Assembly (NCBI GenBank): GCA_033764875.1
Contig: JANRIO010000018.1
Coordinates: 1 to 64,000, forward strand
Origin: AWTP1-13 sp033764875
Lineage (GTDB): Bacteria; Pseudomonadota; Alphaproteobacteria; Rhizobiales; Hyphomicrobiaceae
Direction: 5' to 3'
DNA length: 64,000 nt
A model generated the notes under the pieces. That model did not search any database. It was not told where the DNA came from and was given only the letters and a program-made list of their open reading frames with translations. How positions within the stretch are numbered: the first letter of the stretch is position 1; every line of letters begins with the position of its first letter. Below are positions 49,564 to 58,767 of this stretch, in pieces. The translations under genes and the position numbers were made by a program.

Positions 49564-52500
49564 CTCGCCGCCTCCGGCATCTGGTGCGCAGTGTGAATAT
49601 CTCCGGCGGCGCCGAGCTCGAGAACCCGGTCGGCCGTGCACTCCAGGGTCCATGCGATGCCGGCCGGCGCGAAGGCCAGGTCGACGTCACAGCTCAGGCT
49701 AACCTTGAGCATGGATTTGACGATGGAGCTGCCGAACCCTACCCGCGTCGGCGCCGAGACGGGCGGTCCGCCGCTCTCGATCCACGAGATCGAGAAGCGG
49801 TCGTTGCCCAACTGCCACGCGATCTCGACCTTCCCGGCATGGCCGGAGAGCGCGCCATACTTGCCCGCGTTGGTCGCAAGCTCGTGCAGTGCCATGCCGA
49901 TCGCCTGGGCCGCGTTCGGGGAGAGCCGAAGCGACGGCCCGGAGACCAGGATGCGGCTTCCGATCAGGTCGGCAAAGGGCGCCAGTTGGGCGTACGCGAG
50001 GTCGGAGATATCCACCCCGCGCCAATCGTTCTTGACGAGAAGATCCTGGTTGGCCGCCAGCGCAAGGACGCGCTGCGAGAAACGGCCGACGAAATCCGCA
50101 GGGCTCGAGGAGGCCGTCTGGCGCGCGATGGCCTGCACCAGGGTGAGCATGTTCTTGGCCCGGTGATTGACCTCGCGCATCAGAAGCTGGAGGTGCTCCT
50201 CGGCGCGCTTGCGCTCGGTGACGTCGAGCGTGACGCCCAGCATCAGCAAAGGGCTGCCTTCAGCGGGAAGAACCTGGCCGCGGACGTTGACCCAGTGCAC
50301 GGTCCCGTCATGCCGAAGGTTGCGGCACTCGACCTGGTAGAGGCTGCCGGTGGCCACCGCATCGGCAAGCGCCGCTTCCACCCGAGAGCGGTCGTCGGGA
50401 TGCAGAGCGGCAAGCACGTGGGAGAAGTCCACCGGCGCGTCCGGCGGCAATCCGAAATCGGCCCTGAACTGCGGGCTGCAGCTCATCTCGGAGGTGTCGA
50501 GGTTGAGCTCCCAGAAGCCGATCCCTGCCGCGGCGGAGGCATGCTCGAGCTTCTGCGCATTCGCCAGCAGCGCCAGCTCGGTCTCTTTGCGCGACGTGAT
50601 ATCGACGGCAGCGGCGACTGCGCCGGTGACGCCGCCGTCCTCGCGCCTGATGGCGGCGGCGCTGACGAGGAGCGTGCGGCGCGCGCCGCCGCGGCGCTCG
50701 ATCTCAAGCTCCTCCTCGCCCACCGCCTCGCCGCGCGCGGCACGATAGAGAGGCAGGGTCGCCCTATCGAGCTCGACACCATGGCGCAGCACGCGAACGG
50801 CCCCCGGCTCGCTCTGCGCAGGGGAGGCGCCCGCGTCGGCCTCGAGCCCGAGCATCTCGGCACCGCGCCGGTTGCTTCGCGCCACCGCCGTGTCCGGCTC
50901 CGAGATGAACCAGACACCGGCCGGGACGGTGTCGAGAACGGCCTCGAGCTCGCGCGTGCGGGCCGCCACCGCCTCGGCCGCATCGCGGCGGACGCGGGCC
51001 ATCTTGAGCGCGGAGCCGACGCGCACGATAAGCTCCCGCGCCGTGAACGGCTTCACCAGGTAGTCATCGGCGCCCGCCTCGAGGCCCTCGGCATGGGCCT
51101 CCTCGCCCGCGCGGGCGGAGAGCAGGACGACGGGGACGGTCCGCAGCCTCGCGTCCTCGCGGACGGCGCGGAGCAGGCCAAACCCGTCGAGGCGCGGCAT
51201 CATGACGTCCGACAGGATGAGATCCGGCACGCGGGCGCTCGCCGCAGCCAGAGCCGCCGCTCCGTCGCCGACGGCCTCGACCTGCCAGTAGGGCGAGAGA
51301 AGGCGCACGAGGTAGGCGCGCAGATCGGCATTGTCGTCTGCCACAAGGACCCGCCAGTTGCGGGTGTCACCCGGCGCGAACGCAGGCGCGGCCTCCGCGA
51401 GCGGCGCGTCGGTAGCGGCGGCCTCGGGCCGCCAGCTCATCGCCTCATCGAGCCAGCTCTCCACGCGGGAACGCGACGCCTCCTGCGCGTCCCGCGATGC
51501 CCCCAGGCGCTCGCGCGGGAGATGCGCGTTGCCGAGCGGAAGGCGCACCCGGAACGCGCTGCCGCGGCCGAACTCGCTGTCGACGCCGATGCTGCCGCCG
51601 TGGAGGTGGACCAGCTCCTTCACGAGTGCAAGCCCGATCCCGGTGCCCTCGTGGCTGCGTCCCCTCGCCCCCTCGATGCGGTGGAAACGCTCGAACAGGC
51701 GCGCAATCTCGTCCTCGGGAATTCCCGTGCCGGTATCCTCGACCGACAGCTCCGCGTATCCCGGCGCATAGCGCAGCGCCACGCGGATGCCGCCGTCGAA
51801 TGTGAACTTGAAGGCATTCGAAATGAGGTTGAGGACCACCTTCTCCATCAGGTCCGGATCGATCCAGACCTGCTCGTCCGAGGGCTGACAGTCGATCGCG
51901 AGGGCGAGGCCCGCCTTCTCGCACGCGGAGCGAAAGTTGCTCGCCAGATCCGACGTGAACCGGCCGAGGTCGACCGGAACGAACACGGCCTTCATCCGCC
52001 CGGCCTCGATGCGCGAGAAATCGAGTAGCGCGTTGACGAGCCTGAGCAGCCGCATGCCGTTGCGATGGGCGACCGAGAGCTCGCTCAGCTGGCTGGGATC
52101 GAGCCGGTGGCGGTCCTTGAGCAGGGTCTCCACGGCGCCAAGCTGGAGCGTCAAGGGCGTGCGGAACTCGTGGCTGATGTTGGAGAAGAACTGGGTCTTG
52201 GCGCGATCGAGCTCGGCCAGCGCCTGCGCGCGCCGCCGCTCGGCCTCGAATTCATCGGCCGTGCCGATGGCGGTCGAGAGCTGACCGGCGACGAGGCTGA
52301 GAAAGTCGCGGGTGCGATCGTCGTAGGGGCGGAAGGGGTTGAGCCCCGCCACGAGCAGGCCCTGCCAGCCGGCCTCGCCGCTGACGGCGAACGGCACCAG
52401 AGCAATCTCGCGTGCGGGCTGGTCCCAGGCGCCCGTGGGAAGGCCTGCCCTCTCCGGAGCGGCGATGAGCCGTTGCTCGCCACTGCGCAGGATCCCTGCA

Positions 52501-53255
52501 ATGGGCCATGTCGGGCTTCCCGCGGCAGGCAGGCTCGGCTGGGGCTGCCAGGTGCCGCCCTCGATGCCTGTTGCCGCGAGAAGCTCGAGGTCGGTGGCGC
52601 CTGCGCGGGCGAGATAGGTCAGCGTGAACGGCAGGTCCCTGCTCTCCGCCGCCAGCGCCCGCGCCGCCTGCACGCAGGCCTCCGCGGCAGAGCGGGCCTT
52701 GGCGGATTGGGAGGCGATATCGCGCAAGAGCTGGAGCCGCCGCTGGCTGATGACGCGGTCGGTGTCGTCGGTATTGGCGCAGATGATGCCGCCGACCTGG
52801 CCGTCATCGCCTGGGACCGGGCTATAGGAGAAGGTGTAGTAGGTCTCCTCCGGATAGCCGTTGCGCTCCATGATCAGAAGCTGGCGCTCGACGTAGGTGC
52901 CCTCGTCGCCGCCCATGGCAGTTGCAAGCATGGGACCGATCTCCGGCCAGATCTCGCGCCACACCTGCGCTGTCGGCTTGCCGAGCGCCGCGGGATGCTT
53001 GCCGCCGATGATCGCCTTGTAGGGATCGTTGTAGAGATAGATGAGCTCGCGTCCCCAGCCGATCCAAATCGGCTGGCGCGACGTCAACATGATGCGGACG
53101 GCCGTCTTGAGACTCTGGGGCCAGGCCGCTGGCGGGCCAAGCGGCGTCCGCGCCCAATCATGTTCGCGAATGCGCGAGGCCATCTCGCTGCGGCCGCGCA
53201 GGAAGGCAATGGCGTCGGGTGTCGAGTGCACGGCCGGGGCCGGCGAGTTCAGCAT
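49560..53255 (-). CDS. Hybrid sensor kinase with HisKA, receiver, PAS and HWE kinase modules
   Basis: From the ATG at 53255 the product has 1231 residues. Order: PAS-like sensor (about 25-170, IWIGWGRELIYLYNDPYKAI), GAF-like region (175-335), HisKA with phospho-His362 (FFSNISHEFRTPLTL), HATPase (to 575, with GTGIGLALVKEL), receiver with Asp683 (LILSDVMMPRLDG), two PAS domains (770-1015) and an HWE kinase with phospho-His1031 (LMREVNHRAKNMLTLV). No transmembrane helix is seen, so it is cytoplasmic. The ribosome site is weak and the frame is open upstream. Two kinase classes in one chain suggest an internal phosphorelay with branched output. Confidence 0.9.
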   Translation of the reverse strand: MLNSPAPAVHSTPDAIAFLRGRSEMASRIREHDWARTPLGPPAAWPQSLKTAVRIMLTSRQPIWIGWGRELIYLYNDPYKAIIGGKHPAALGKPTAQVWREIWPEIGPMLATAMGGDEGTYVERQLLIMERNGYPEETYYTFSYSPVPGDDGQVGGIICANTDDTDRVISQRRLQLLRDIASQSAKARSAAEACVQAARALAAESRDLPFTLTYLARAGATDLELLAATGIEGGTWQPQPSLPAAGSPTWPIAGILRSGEQRLIAAPERAGLPTGAWDQPAREIALVPFAVSGEAGWQGLLVAGLNPFRPYDDRTRDFLSLVAGQLSTAIGTADEFEAERRRAQALAELDRAKTQFFSNISHEFRTPLTLQLGAVETLLKDRHRLDPSQLSELSVAHRNGMRLLRLVNALLDFSRIEAGRMKAVFVPVDLGRFTSDLASNFRSACEKAGLALAIDCQPSDEQVWIDPDLMEKVVLNLISNAFKFTFDGGIRVALRYAPGYAELSVEDTGTGIPEDEIARLFERFHRIEGARGRSHEGTGIGLALVKELVHLHGGSIGVDSEFGRGSAFRVRLPLGNAHLPRERLGASRDAQEASRSRVESWLDEAMSWRPEAAATDAPLAEAAPAFAPGDTRNWRVLVADDNADLRAYLVRLLSPYWQVEAVGDGAAALAAASARVPDLILSDVMMPRLDGFGLLRAVREDARLRTVPVVLLSARAGEEAHAEGLEAGADDYLVKPFTARELIVRVGSALKMARVRRDAAEAVAARTRELEAVLDTVPAGVWFISEPDTAVARSNRRGAEMLGLEADAGASPAQSEPGAVRVLRHGVELDRATLPLYRAARGEAVGEEELEIERRGGARRTLLVSAAAIRREDGGVTGAVAAAVDITSRKETELALLANAQKLEHASAAAGIGFWELNLDTSEMSCSPQFRADFGLPPDAPVDFSHVLAALHPDDRSRVEAALADAVATGSLYQVECRNLRHDGTVHWVNVRGQVLPAEGSPLLMLGVTLDVTERKRAEEHLQLLMREVNHRAKNMLTLVQAIARQTASSSPADFVGRFSQRVLALAANQDLLVKNDWRGVDISDLAYAQLAPFADLIGSRILVSGPSLRLSPNAAQAIGMALHELATNAGKYGALSGHAGKVEIAWQLGNDRFSISWIESGGPPVSAPTRVGFGSSIVKSMLKVSLSCDVDLAFAPAGIAWTLECTADRVLELGAAGDIHTAHQMPEAAS

Positions 53256-53517
53256 CGCGTGCGCGTCCGCAGACAATGGGTGCAGTCGCAGAAGACGGGG
53301 ATGCCTGCAAGGTGCATCGGAGCATGCAGCGTGTCCATCAAAACCACGCGAGCGCGAAGCTTCCGCCCGCCGATCATAGGCGCCCGCCGCCCACGCTCGC
53401 GCTTGTCGTGGCGCGAACGTGACGCATGGCGCCGACGCTCCGATTTCCGCCGGGCGCCGGCGCGCATGCAAACCTATAGCTTGGCCGCGCCGCGTGGCGC
53501 TCCACCGACGTGAGCCG

Positions 53518-54033
53518 TCAGGCGGTGGCGCCGCGGGCCATGCTGTTGACGCCCTTCTCGGCAACCATGGTCAGCTTCTGGTCGGCCGCCTTCTCCTCGG
53601 CGAGCGTGCTGGCCAACAGGTCGGCGACGTCCTTGCGGCCCATCTCATTGGCCCAGGCGATGAGGGAGCCGTATCGCGTGATCTCATAGTGCTCGACCGC
53701 CTGGCCCGATGCGATGATGGCCGCATCGAGCACGCGCTTGTCGGCCACCTCGGAGCTCACCTCGTCGGCCTCCTCGAGGATGCCGTCGATGGCGGGGCAG
53801 TCGACGGCCGAGGCCTGGAGGTTCAACATCTGGAAAATCCTCTCGAGACGGCCGACGTGGCCCTCAGTCTCTCCGAGGTGGGATTCGAGGCCGGACTTGA
53901 GCTCGGGATCGGTGACCTTGCTGATCATATCGGGCAGGGCTTTCGCGATCCGCTTCTCCGCGTAGTAGATGTCCTGCAACGTGTGGACGAACAGGTCGTC
54001 CATGGTCTCGATGTCCTTGCTGAAAAGGCCCAT
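53518..54033 (-). CDS. DUF892 / YciF-type ferritin-like protein
   Basis: The 171-residue four-helix protein starts MGLFSKDIETMDDLFVHTLQ, followed by DIYYAEKRIAKALPDMISKV, SGLESHLGETEGHVGRLERI and AVEHYEITRYGSLIAWANEM. The Glu/His pairs supply the di-iron site of YciE/YciF-like proteins. CAGGAGT precedes the ATG. Members are induced in general stress responses. It follows no obvious partner and is divergent from a small secreted protein, but neighbours the signalling genes. Confidence 0.9.
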   Translation of the reverse strand: MGLFSKDIETMDDLFVHTLQDIYYAEKRIAKALPDMISKVTDPELKSGLESHLGETEGHVGRLERIFQMLNLQASAVDCPAIDGILEEADEVSSEVADKRVLDAAIIASGQAVEHYEITRYGSLIAWANEMGRKDVADLLASTLAEEKAADQKLTMVAEKGVNSMARGATA

Positions 54034-54221
54034 TGGCGTACTCCTGCTTGTGAAACCGAGGCTCGCTTCATCAACGATGGAACGGGAGCGATGGATGCAC
54101 GACGCCCGAAGATATTGAGCGCCGGCCGCCGGCGGCGTCGAGCAGCGCCAGCCGCGCGCGGACGCTAGCCACCGGAACGGCACCTGCCGGGCAGGCGTTG
54201 ACAGCGAAAACGGAGGCATCC

Positions 54222-54455
54222 ATGCGTGTCGCGCTGCTGCTGGCGTTCACCCTGGCCGGAGGCGCGCTCGCGGCGGCCCAGACGTCGCCGTCGCCCGGCC
54301 CCGTCAATCCGGCCCCCAACCCACAGGCCCAGCCCGGCGCGACGATCGTGATCAATCCCACCGTCGAGCAGTGCCGCCGCGGCTGGAACGACACGATGCG
54401 GTGGACGAGGCAGCAGTTCGCCGAGTTCTGCACGAAGCTCGGCGCCAGCAAATAG
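54222..54455 (+). CDS. Small secreted protein with signal peptide (77 aa)
   Basis: The ATG at 54222 is preceded by GGAGG at 54212-54216. A Sec signal (MRVALLLAFTLAGGALAAAQ) is followed by a Pro/Gln-rich linker and a C-terminal segment with two cysteines (QCRRGWNDTMRWTRQQFAEF, then C), likely a disulfide. It is divergent from the DUF892 gene. The family is unknown; an exported, possibly periplasmic role is likely. Confidence 0.75.
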   Translation: MRVALLLAFTLAGGALAAAQTSPSPGPVNPAPNPQAQPGATIVINPTVEQCRRGWNDTMRWTRQQFAEFCTKLGASK

Positions 54456-54490
54456 CGCGCCGCCCCGCCTGGGGTGTCCCGGGCCGCCCG

Positions 54491-54565
54491 CTAGCGGAGC
54501 CCGAGCGCCCCGAGGATGAACATGACGATCACGACCAGTCCGACAAGATAGATGATGCTGTCCAT
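54491..54565 (-). CDS. 24-residue membrane peptide
   Basis: A 24-codon frame (MDSIIYLVGLVVIVMFILGA and LGLR) is a single hydrophobic helix with an ATG after GAGAG. Such short 'MDSIIYLVGLVVIV' proteins recur, in my recollection, in Rhizobiales. It is convergent to the 77-residue secreted protein and downstream of the 293-residue membrane gene. Function unknown. Confidence 0.6.
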   Translation of the reverse strand: MDSIIYLVGLVVIVMFILGALGLR

Positions 54566-54618
54566 GGCTGCGCGCTCTCACACTTGATCGTTGACGGGGC
54601 TTGGCTTCCAACCGCGGC

Positions 54619-55500
54619 CTAGCCCTGGGCCCGCGGGCGCAGGTAGAAGCCCGAATGCGTGAAGTTTTCGTCGCGGTGGTGGCCGCCGCGGATGGCACCC
54701 CACCAAGCCGCCGCGAAGCCGATGACAAGCCCAGCCGCGGTGAGGAAGCCACCCAACGCGGCGGCTCTGCGTGCGTCGTCGGCGGTGCTGCGCACGGCCC
54801 CCTCGAGCTGGGCGAAGCCATCATTCACGCGGCGCTGCGCCTCCTCCGGACCGAGACCGGTCCGCTGGGCGACAAGGCTTGCCAGATAGGCGCGATCCGG
54901 CTGCGTCAGCTCGCGGTTGACGACGCCGCGCGCAAGGATGCGCAGCATCTCGGCGCGGGTGTCCTCGGAGACGGGCTCGGACGCCGCAGGGGGCTGCTGA
55001 CCGGGCTGCGCCGCCGGGCGAAGCAGCACGTCGGCAAAATAGGCGACCTGGTCGGCCCTCGGCGTCACGGTCCGCACGGCTTCAGCGCCCGTGCGCGCCA
55101 CCATGCCGGCGGCGGATGCCGCAAGAACGGCACCCAGGGCAATTCCGACCGCCCACACGACACCGCCCTGCACGCCGTCCCGGAACTCGGTCTGCGGGGT
55201 GCGGGGGGCCGGCTCGCGGCGCAGGCGGCCCGCGAGATAGCCGCCGGCCAGGAAGGCCCCGATCTGCTGCGCCAAGATCCAGAACGCCGCCAGACTCAAG
55301 ACCCACCGGGTCGAGGCGCCGCTGTCGGGCCAGGCGGAGGAGATCGAGAAGCCGATGGCGGAGCCGAAGGTGAGGAGCACGAACGAGATCGCGGTCGCCA
55401 CGACAGCCCCTGCGAGGACCGCGGCCCAGTCGACGATGCTGCCGGGAGCCCGCCGGTCCTCGATGGAGACCTCGGTGGGGCGCGATGTGGCAAATGTCAT
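54619..55500 (-). CDS. Membrane protein of unknown function (293 aa)
   Basis: The product from the ATG at 55500 (GGAG upstream) has about four membrane segments: WAAVLAGAVVATAISFVLLT, VLSLAAFWILAQQIGAFLAG with GGYLAGRLRR, VVWAVGIALGAVLAASAAGM, and ALGGFLTAAGLVIGFAAAWW. A soluble segment between helices 3 and 4 (about 150-250) contains RAEMLRILARGVVNRELTQP. The N- and C-termini are polar. I know similar proteins only as hypothetical membrane proteins of alphaproteobacteria. It faces the PRC-barrel gene. Confidence 0.75.
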   Translation of the reverse strand: MTFATSRPTEVSIEDRRAPGSIVDWAAVLAGAVVATAISFVLLTFGSAIGFSISSAWPDSGASTRWVLSLAAFWILAQQIGAFLAGGYLAGRLRREPAPRTPQTEFRDGVQGGVVWAVGIALGAVLAASAAGMVARTGAEAVRTVTPRADQVAYFADVLLRPAAQPGQQPPAASEPVSEDTRAEMLRILARGVVNRELTQPDRAYLASLVAQRTGLGPEEAQRRVNDGFAQLEGAVRSTADDARRAAALGGFLTAAGLVIGFAAAWWGAIRGGHHRDENFTHSGFYLRPRAQG

Positions 55501-55721
55501 GGTCGCTGCACTCCAGGACGTTGCGGTTTCTCTCCGGGTCCGGAGATTTGCTGGCACAACGTCACCGCTAGCAGATCGTTCCAGCCCGAGGCGGCTTGCG
55601 GCCCCCAATCCCCACCCCGTTCGGCCACCGCGAGGTGGTGGCCCGGAAGCGAGATCAGGAACCGCACCGGGCCGCATCCGTTGATGGCCGACGACGCTCT
55701 TTGCAACAGCGGAGATCATGC

Positions 55722-56126
55722 ATGCGAAAGACGTGGACGACGGCGGCAGCAGCCGTTGTGGCCGTGACGCTGGCGCAGGCAGCGCAGGCGCAGCTGGCAT
55801 TTCCAGATCACAACGATATCGGCCAAATGCACGCGCAGGCGGAGGTGAAGCCCGCGCCGGAGAGCCCGGCGGAGGAGCCGCGCGCGCTCATCGGCCGCGA
55901 AGTGTTCGCCAAGGACCAGACCCGCGTGGGCGACGTGCAGAAGGTGGTCGGGAACCCCGACGGGACCGTGATCGAGATCCACATCAAGACCGGCGGCTTC
56001 CTCGGCTTCGGAGGCAAGATGGTATCGATCCACCAAGACCAATTCTCGATGCGCGGCATGTACGTGCAGCTGCAGCTGACGTCGGATGAGGTCAGCCGGC
56101 TGCCGGAGGTCAAGAACGGGATGTAG
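55722..56126 (+). CDS. Exported PRC-barrel domain protein
   Basis: The 134-residue protein has a Sec signal peptide (MRKTWTTAAAAVVAVTLAQA, cleavage after AQA), a short acidic/Pro linker and a C-terminal PRC barrel: ALIGREVFAKDQTRVGDVQK with GTVIEIHIKTGGFLGFGGKM and the strand VSIHQDQF. PRC-barrel proteins of this sort occur in stress-related clusters and photosynthetic H-subunits. GGAG lies upstream. It is divergent from the 293-residue membrane gene. Confidence 0.85.
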   Translation: MRKTWTTAAAAVVAVTLAQAAQAQLAFPDHNDIGQMHAQAEVKPAPESPAEEPRALIGREVFAKDQTRVGDVQKVVGNPDGTVIEIHIKTGGFLGFGGKMVSIHQDQFSMRGMYVQLQLTSDEVSRLPEVKNGM

Positions 56127-56140
56127 GCGGCTGGCGGGCG

Positions 56141-56386
56141 CTACCGGGACGAGGGATCATCCTCCGGCCCGGCGGGAGAGGTGACGCCGTCGCCGCTGCC
56201 GCCACCGTAGCCTTTGCTCAGACCCTCTCCGCCGTGGCCCGGCTCGACGCCGGTCCGGCTCTTGTTGCTCGCGCGGGGCGGCTGGGCGCGCGGCCGTCGC
56301 GCCTGCGCTTGCGCCTTAGCCCGATCGGCCGCTTGGCCTGCTACCCGGGAGCGCTGCCTGGTCGATCGTCCCGTCGGTCGTTTCAT
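56141..56386 (-). CDS. Possible small basic/Gly-rich protein (81 aa)
   Basis: The ATG at 56386 lacks a clear ribosome site. The N-terminal half is very Arg/Ala/Gln-rich (RSRVAGQAADRAKAQAQARR) and the C-terminus is Gly-rich (EPGHGGEGLSKGYGGGSGDG). It would be intrinsically disordered. The composition resembles small hypothetical proteins of Rhizobiales, but it could be a chance frame. It lies 102 bp after the debranching gene on the same strand. Confidence 0.4.
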   Translation of the reverse strand: MKRPTGRSTRQRSRVAGQAADRAKAQAQARRPRAQPPRASNKSRTGVEPGHGGEGLSKGYGGGSGDGVTSPAGPEDDPSSR

Positions 56387-56488
56387 TGGAACCCGCGGAC
56401 TTGTGAAGAGCCGTGTCGAGGGGAACGCCGCATCCCTGCCGCCGTTCCTCGGTGCGAATCCATGGGGCCGGCCGCACCCCGTTCCAGC

Positions 56489-58702
56489 TCAAATCGAGAG
56501 CGCGATCTGGATGTCGCCGACGGTTCGATGCACCTCCAGAGCGACGCGATTGGTCTGGCTGGCGCGGATGGTGAAATCGGCGTAGGCGTCGCCGAGGCGC
56601 ACGTTGCGCAAGGTGAGCGCGCCTGCGAGCGGCGGCACCATTGGGCCGTGGAGGCGCAACTCACGCTCCTTGATGCGAAACTCGAGCCCGAGCATCGACT
56701 GGATGAGGGAGAACGGCGCGGCCGCCGACCACGCCTGCGGCGAGCAGGCGGCCGGATACAGCGTCGGCCCCCGCCCGCGCTTGCGCCGGAAGCCGCAGAA
56801 CAGCTCCGGGATGCGGCGGTGGTCGAGATAGGAGGTGGCGCGCATCAGGCCCTCGAACATCTCGACGACACCGCGCTTGGCGCCGTGCCGGGCCATGCCC
56901 TGGGCGATCATGGCGTTGTCGTGGGGCCAGATGGAGCCGTTGTGATACGACATGGGATTGTAGCGGGACTGACCCAGCGCAACCGTGCGGACGCCCCAGC
57001 CAGAGAAGAAGTCGGTCTCCATGTAGCGGGCGGCGACCTTGGCGGCACGGCCGGGATCGGCGATGCCGCTCGCCAGCACGTGCCCGGCGTTGCTGGTCAA
57101 CACGCGGCAGGGAGATTTCTCGCCATCAAGAGCCAGGGCATAGAGCCCGAGCTCGTCGCACCAGAAGGCCTTCTCGAAGCGTGCGCGCATGCGCTCGGCC
57201 TGCGCCTGCAACGTGCGCGCGCGCTCCGCATGGCCGATGGCCAAGGCGCATGTCGCCGCCGCGACACGCGCGGCATAGGCATAGGCCTGCACCTCGACGA
57301 GGGCGATGGGACCTTCGGCCAGGCGGCCGTCGGCGTGAAAGATGGAATCGTGCGAGTCCTTCCAACCCTGGTTGGCGAGGCCGCTCTCCTCTCCGCGCGC
57401 GTACTCGATCCAGCCGTCCTTGTCGGGATCCGCGGCGCCGTCGAGCCAGGACAGCGCCTTCTCGATGGCGGGCCACAGCTCGGCGATGAGCGCCCAGTCG
57501 CCCGTACGCTCCGCGTATTGGCCCGCGAGCACGACGAACAAGGGCGTCGCATCCACTGTTCCGTAGTAGCGGCCGAACGGGATCTCGCGCAGGGCGGCCA
57601 TCTCGCCGCCGCGCATCTCGTGGATGATCTTGCCCGGCGCGGCGTCGTTCTTGGGATCAAACTCGGTCGCCTGCAGGCGGGCCAATCGCTTGAGCACGCC
57701 ACGGGCGATGGCCGGATCCAGCCACAGCATCTCCATGGCGGTGATGATGCCGTCGCGGCCAAAGGTGGTCGAGTACCACGGGATGCCGGCGTAGGGGTAG
57801 AGGCCGTCCTCGGTCGTCGTCATCAGCATGTAGACGTCCGCCATGGAGCGGCAGAGGATCTCATTGATGACGGTGTTGGACGTCTCGATCGACGCGACGC
57901 TGCGGGTGGCGGACCGCAGCTCGCGCTTCAACGCCACGAGGCCGCGGAAGAAATAGGCCGCGGGGGCGGGCAGGCGATGCCCGCTCGCAACGCTGGCGAA
58001 CACCACGTGCTGCGCATGCGGTGCCAGCGTCATGCGGTAGCTCGCCACACTCTCCGTCAACAGGGTGGGCTGCGGCTCGAACTGGAGTGCGGTCTGGCGG
58101 ACCGCCTCATCGAGGCCGAGGTAGCTCATGCGCACAGCGTCGGTCCCCATGACCTCGACCGTGCCCCGGCCGCGGCGCTTGCGCGAGATGCCGCGGACCT
58201 CGAAAAGGTCCGCGAAGTCGCCGGCGAAGACCAGGGAGATGGTGACGTCGACCTGCTCGGCGCCATGGTTGCGCACGCACAGGCGCTCGCGCAGGGAACC
58301 GTCGCACAGATAGATGGTGCGCGAGAGGTGCAGCGTGTCCTTGAGCAGCGCAATGCGCCCGTCGACGTAGATGTCCGGATTGGTCAGGTCGACGTGGTAG
58401 TTCAGGTTCTGGTCGTCGACGGCCGAATGCAGAAGCAGCGGCTGGGCCCCGTTGACGAGCAGCTCCAGGTGGGAAAGGTAGCGCGTGTCGCAATCGAAGA
58501 GGCCGTCGCCACCGCCGGCGCTGGCGCCGATGTCGCCGTGACTGTCGAGCACGGCGAAGGTGTCGTTGTGCTTCAGGGTGCGCCGCGGGCGGGTCGGGGC
58601 GTTGGTCGCCGGGATGTAGAACGGAGCCTGCTGCTGGACCTCCGGCTGGGACTCGCGAGCTACCTGCGAAGGCTTGCGCCTGACCACGACCAGACCCCCC
58701 AA
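56489..58702 (-). CDS. Amylo-alpha-1,6-glucosidase (glycogen debranching-type) family protein
   Basis: The 737-residue protein has an N-terminal beta domain (HNDTFAVLDSHGDIG, GLFDCDTRYLSHLELLVNG) as in glycogen debranching N-terminal domains. The (alpha/alpha)6 catalytic domain has WYSTTFGRDGIITAMEMLWL near residue 310, KIIHEMRGGEMAAL near 360 and PMSYHNGSIWPHDNAMIAQG near 600. The acidic residues in GRDG and GEM are candidate catalytic ones. It hydrolyses alpha-1,6 branch points or a related disaccharide. It is followed in the same direction from the GT4 gene, and both may act in glycan or trehalose-type metabolism. Confidence 0.85.
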   Translation of the reverse strand: MGGLVVVRRKPSQVARESQPEVQQQAPFYIPATNAPTRPRRTLKHNDTFAVLDSHGDIGASAGGGDGLFDCDTRYLSHLELLVNGAQPLLLHSAVDDQNLNYHVDLTNPDIYVDGRIALLKDTLHLSRTIYLCDGSLRERLCVRNHGAEQVDVTISLVFAGDFADLFEVRGISRKRRGRGTVEVMGTDAVRMSYLGLDEAVRQTALQFEPQPTLLTESVASYRMTLAPHAQHVVFASVASGHRLPAPAAYFFRGLVALKRELRSATRSVASIETSNTVINEILCRSMADVYMLMTTTEDGLYPYAGIPWYSTTFGRDGIITAMEMLWLDPAIARGVLKRLARLQATEFDPKNDAAPGKIIHEMRGGEMAALREIPFGRYYGTVDATPLFVVLAGQYAERTGDWALIAELWPAIEKALSWLDGAADPDKDGWIEYARGEESGLANQGWKDSHDSIFHADGRLAEGPIALVEVQAYAYAARVAAATCALAIGHAERARTLQAQAERMRARFEKAFWCDELGLYALALDGEKSPCRVLTSNAGHVLASGIADPGRAAKVAARYMETDFFSGWGVRTVALGQSRYNPMSYHNGSIWPHDNAMIAQGMARHGAKRGVVEMFEGLMRATSYLDHRRIPELFCGFRRKRGRGPTLYPAACSPQAWSAAAPFSLIQSMLGLEFRIKERELRLHGPMVPPLAGALTLRNVRLGDAYADFTIRASQTNRVALEVHRTVGDIQIALSI

Positions 58703-58767
58703 TGGACACGTGCCTAGGATTTGCCGGCGGCGGGCGCGGCGCCACGCCCGTGCTCCGGCCAGATCGT

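Noticed and set aside
49584..52028. 814-codon frame antisense to the hybrid kinase
   Set aside because: It runs opposite clear HWE, PAS and receiver motifs; no independent support.
56234..58717. 827-codon frame antisense to the debranching enzyme
   Set aside because: It lies opposite a glycosidase with intact catalytic motifs and shows no family features.
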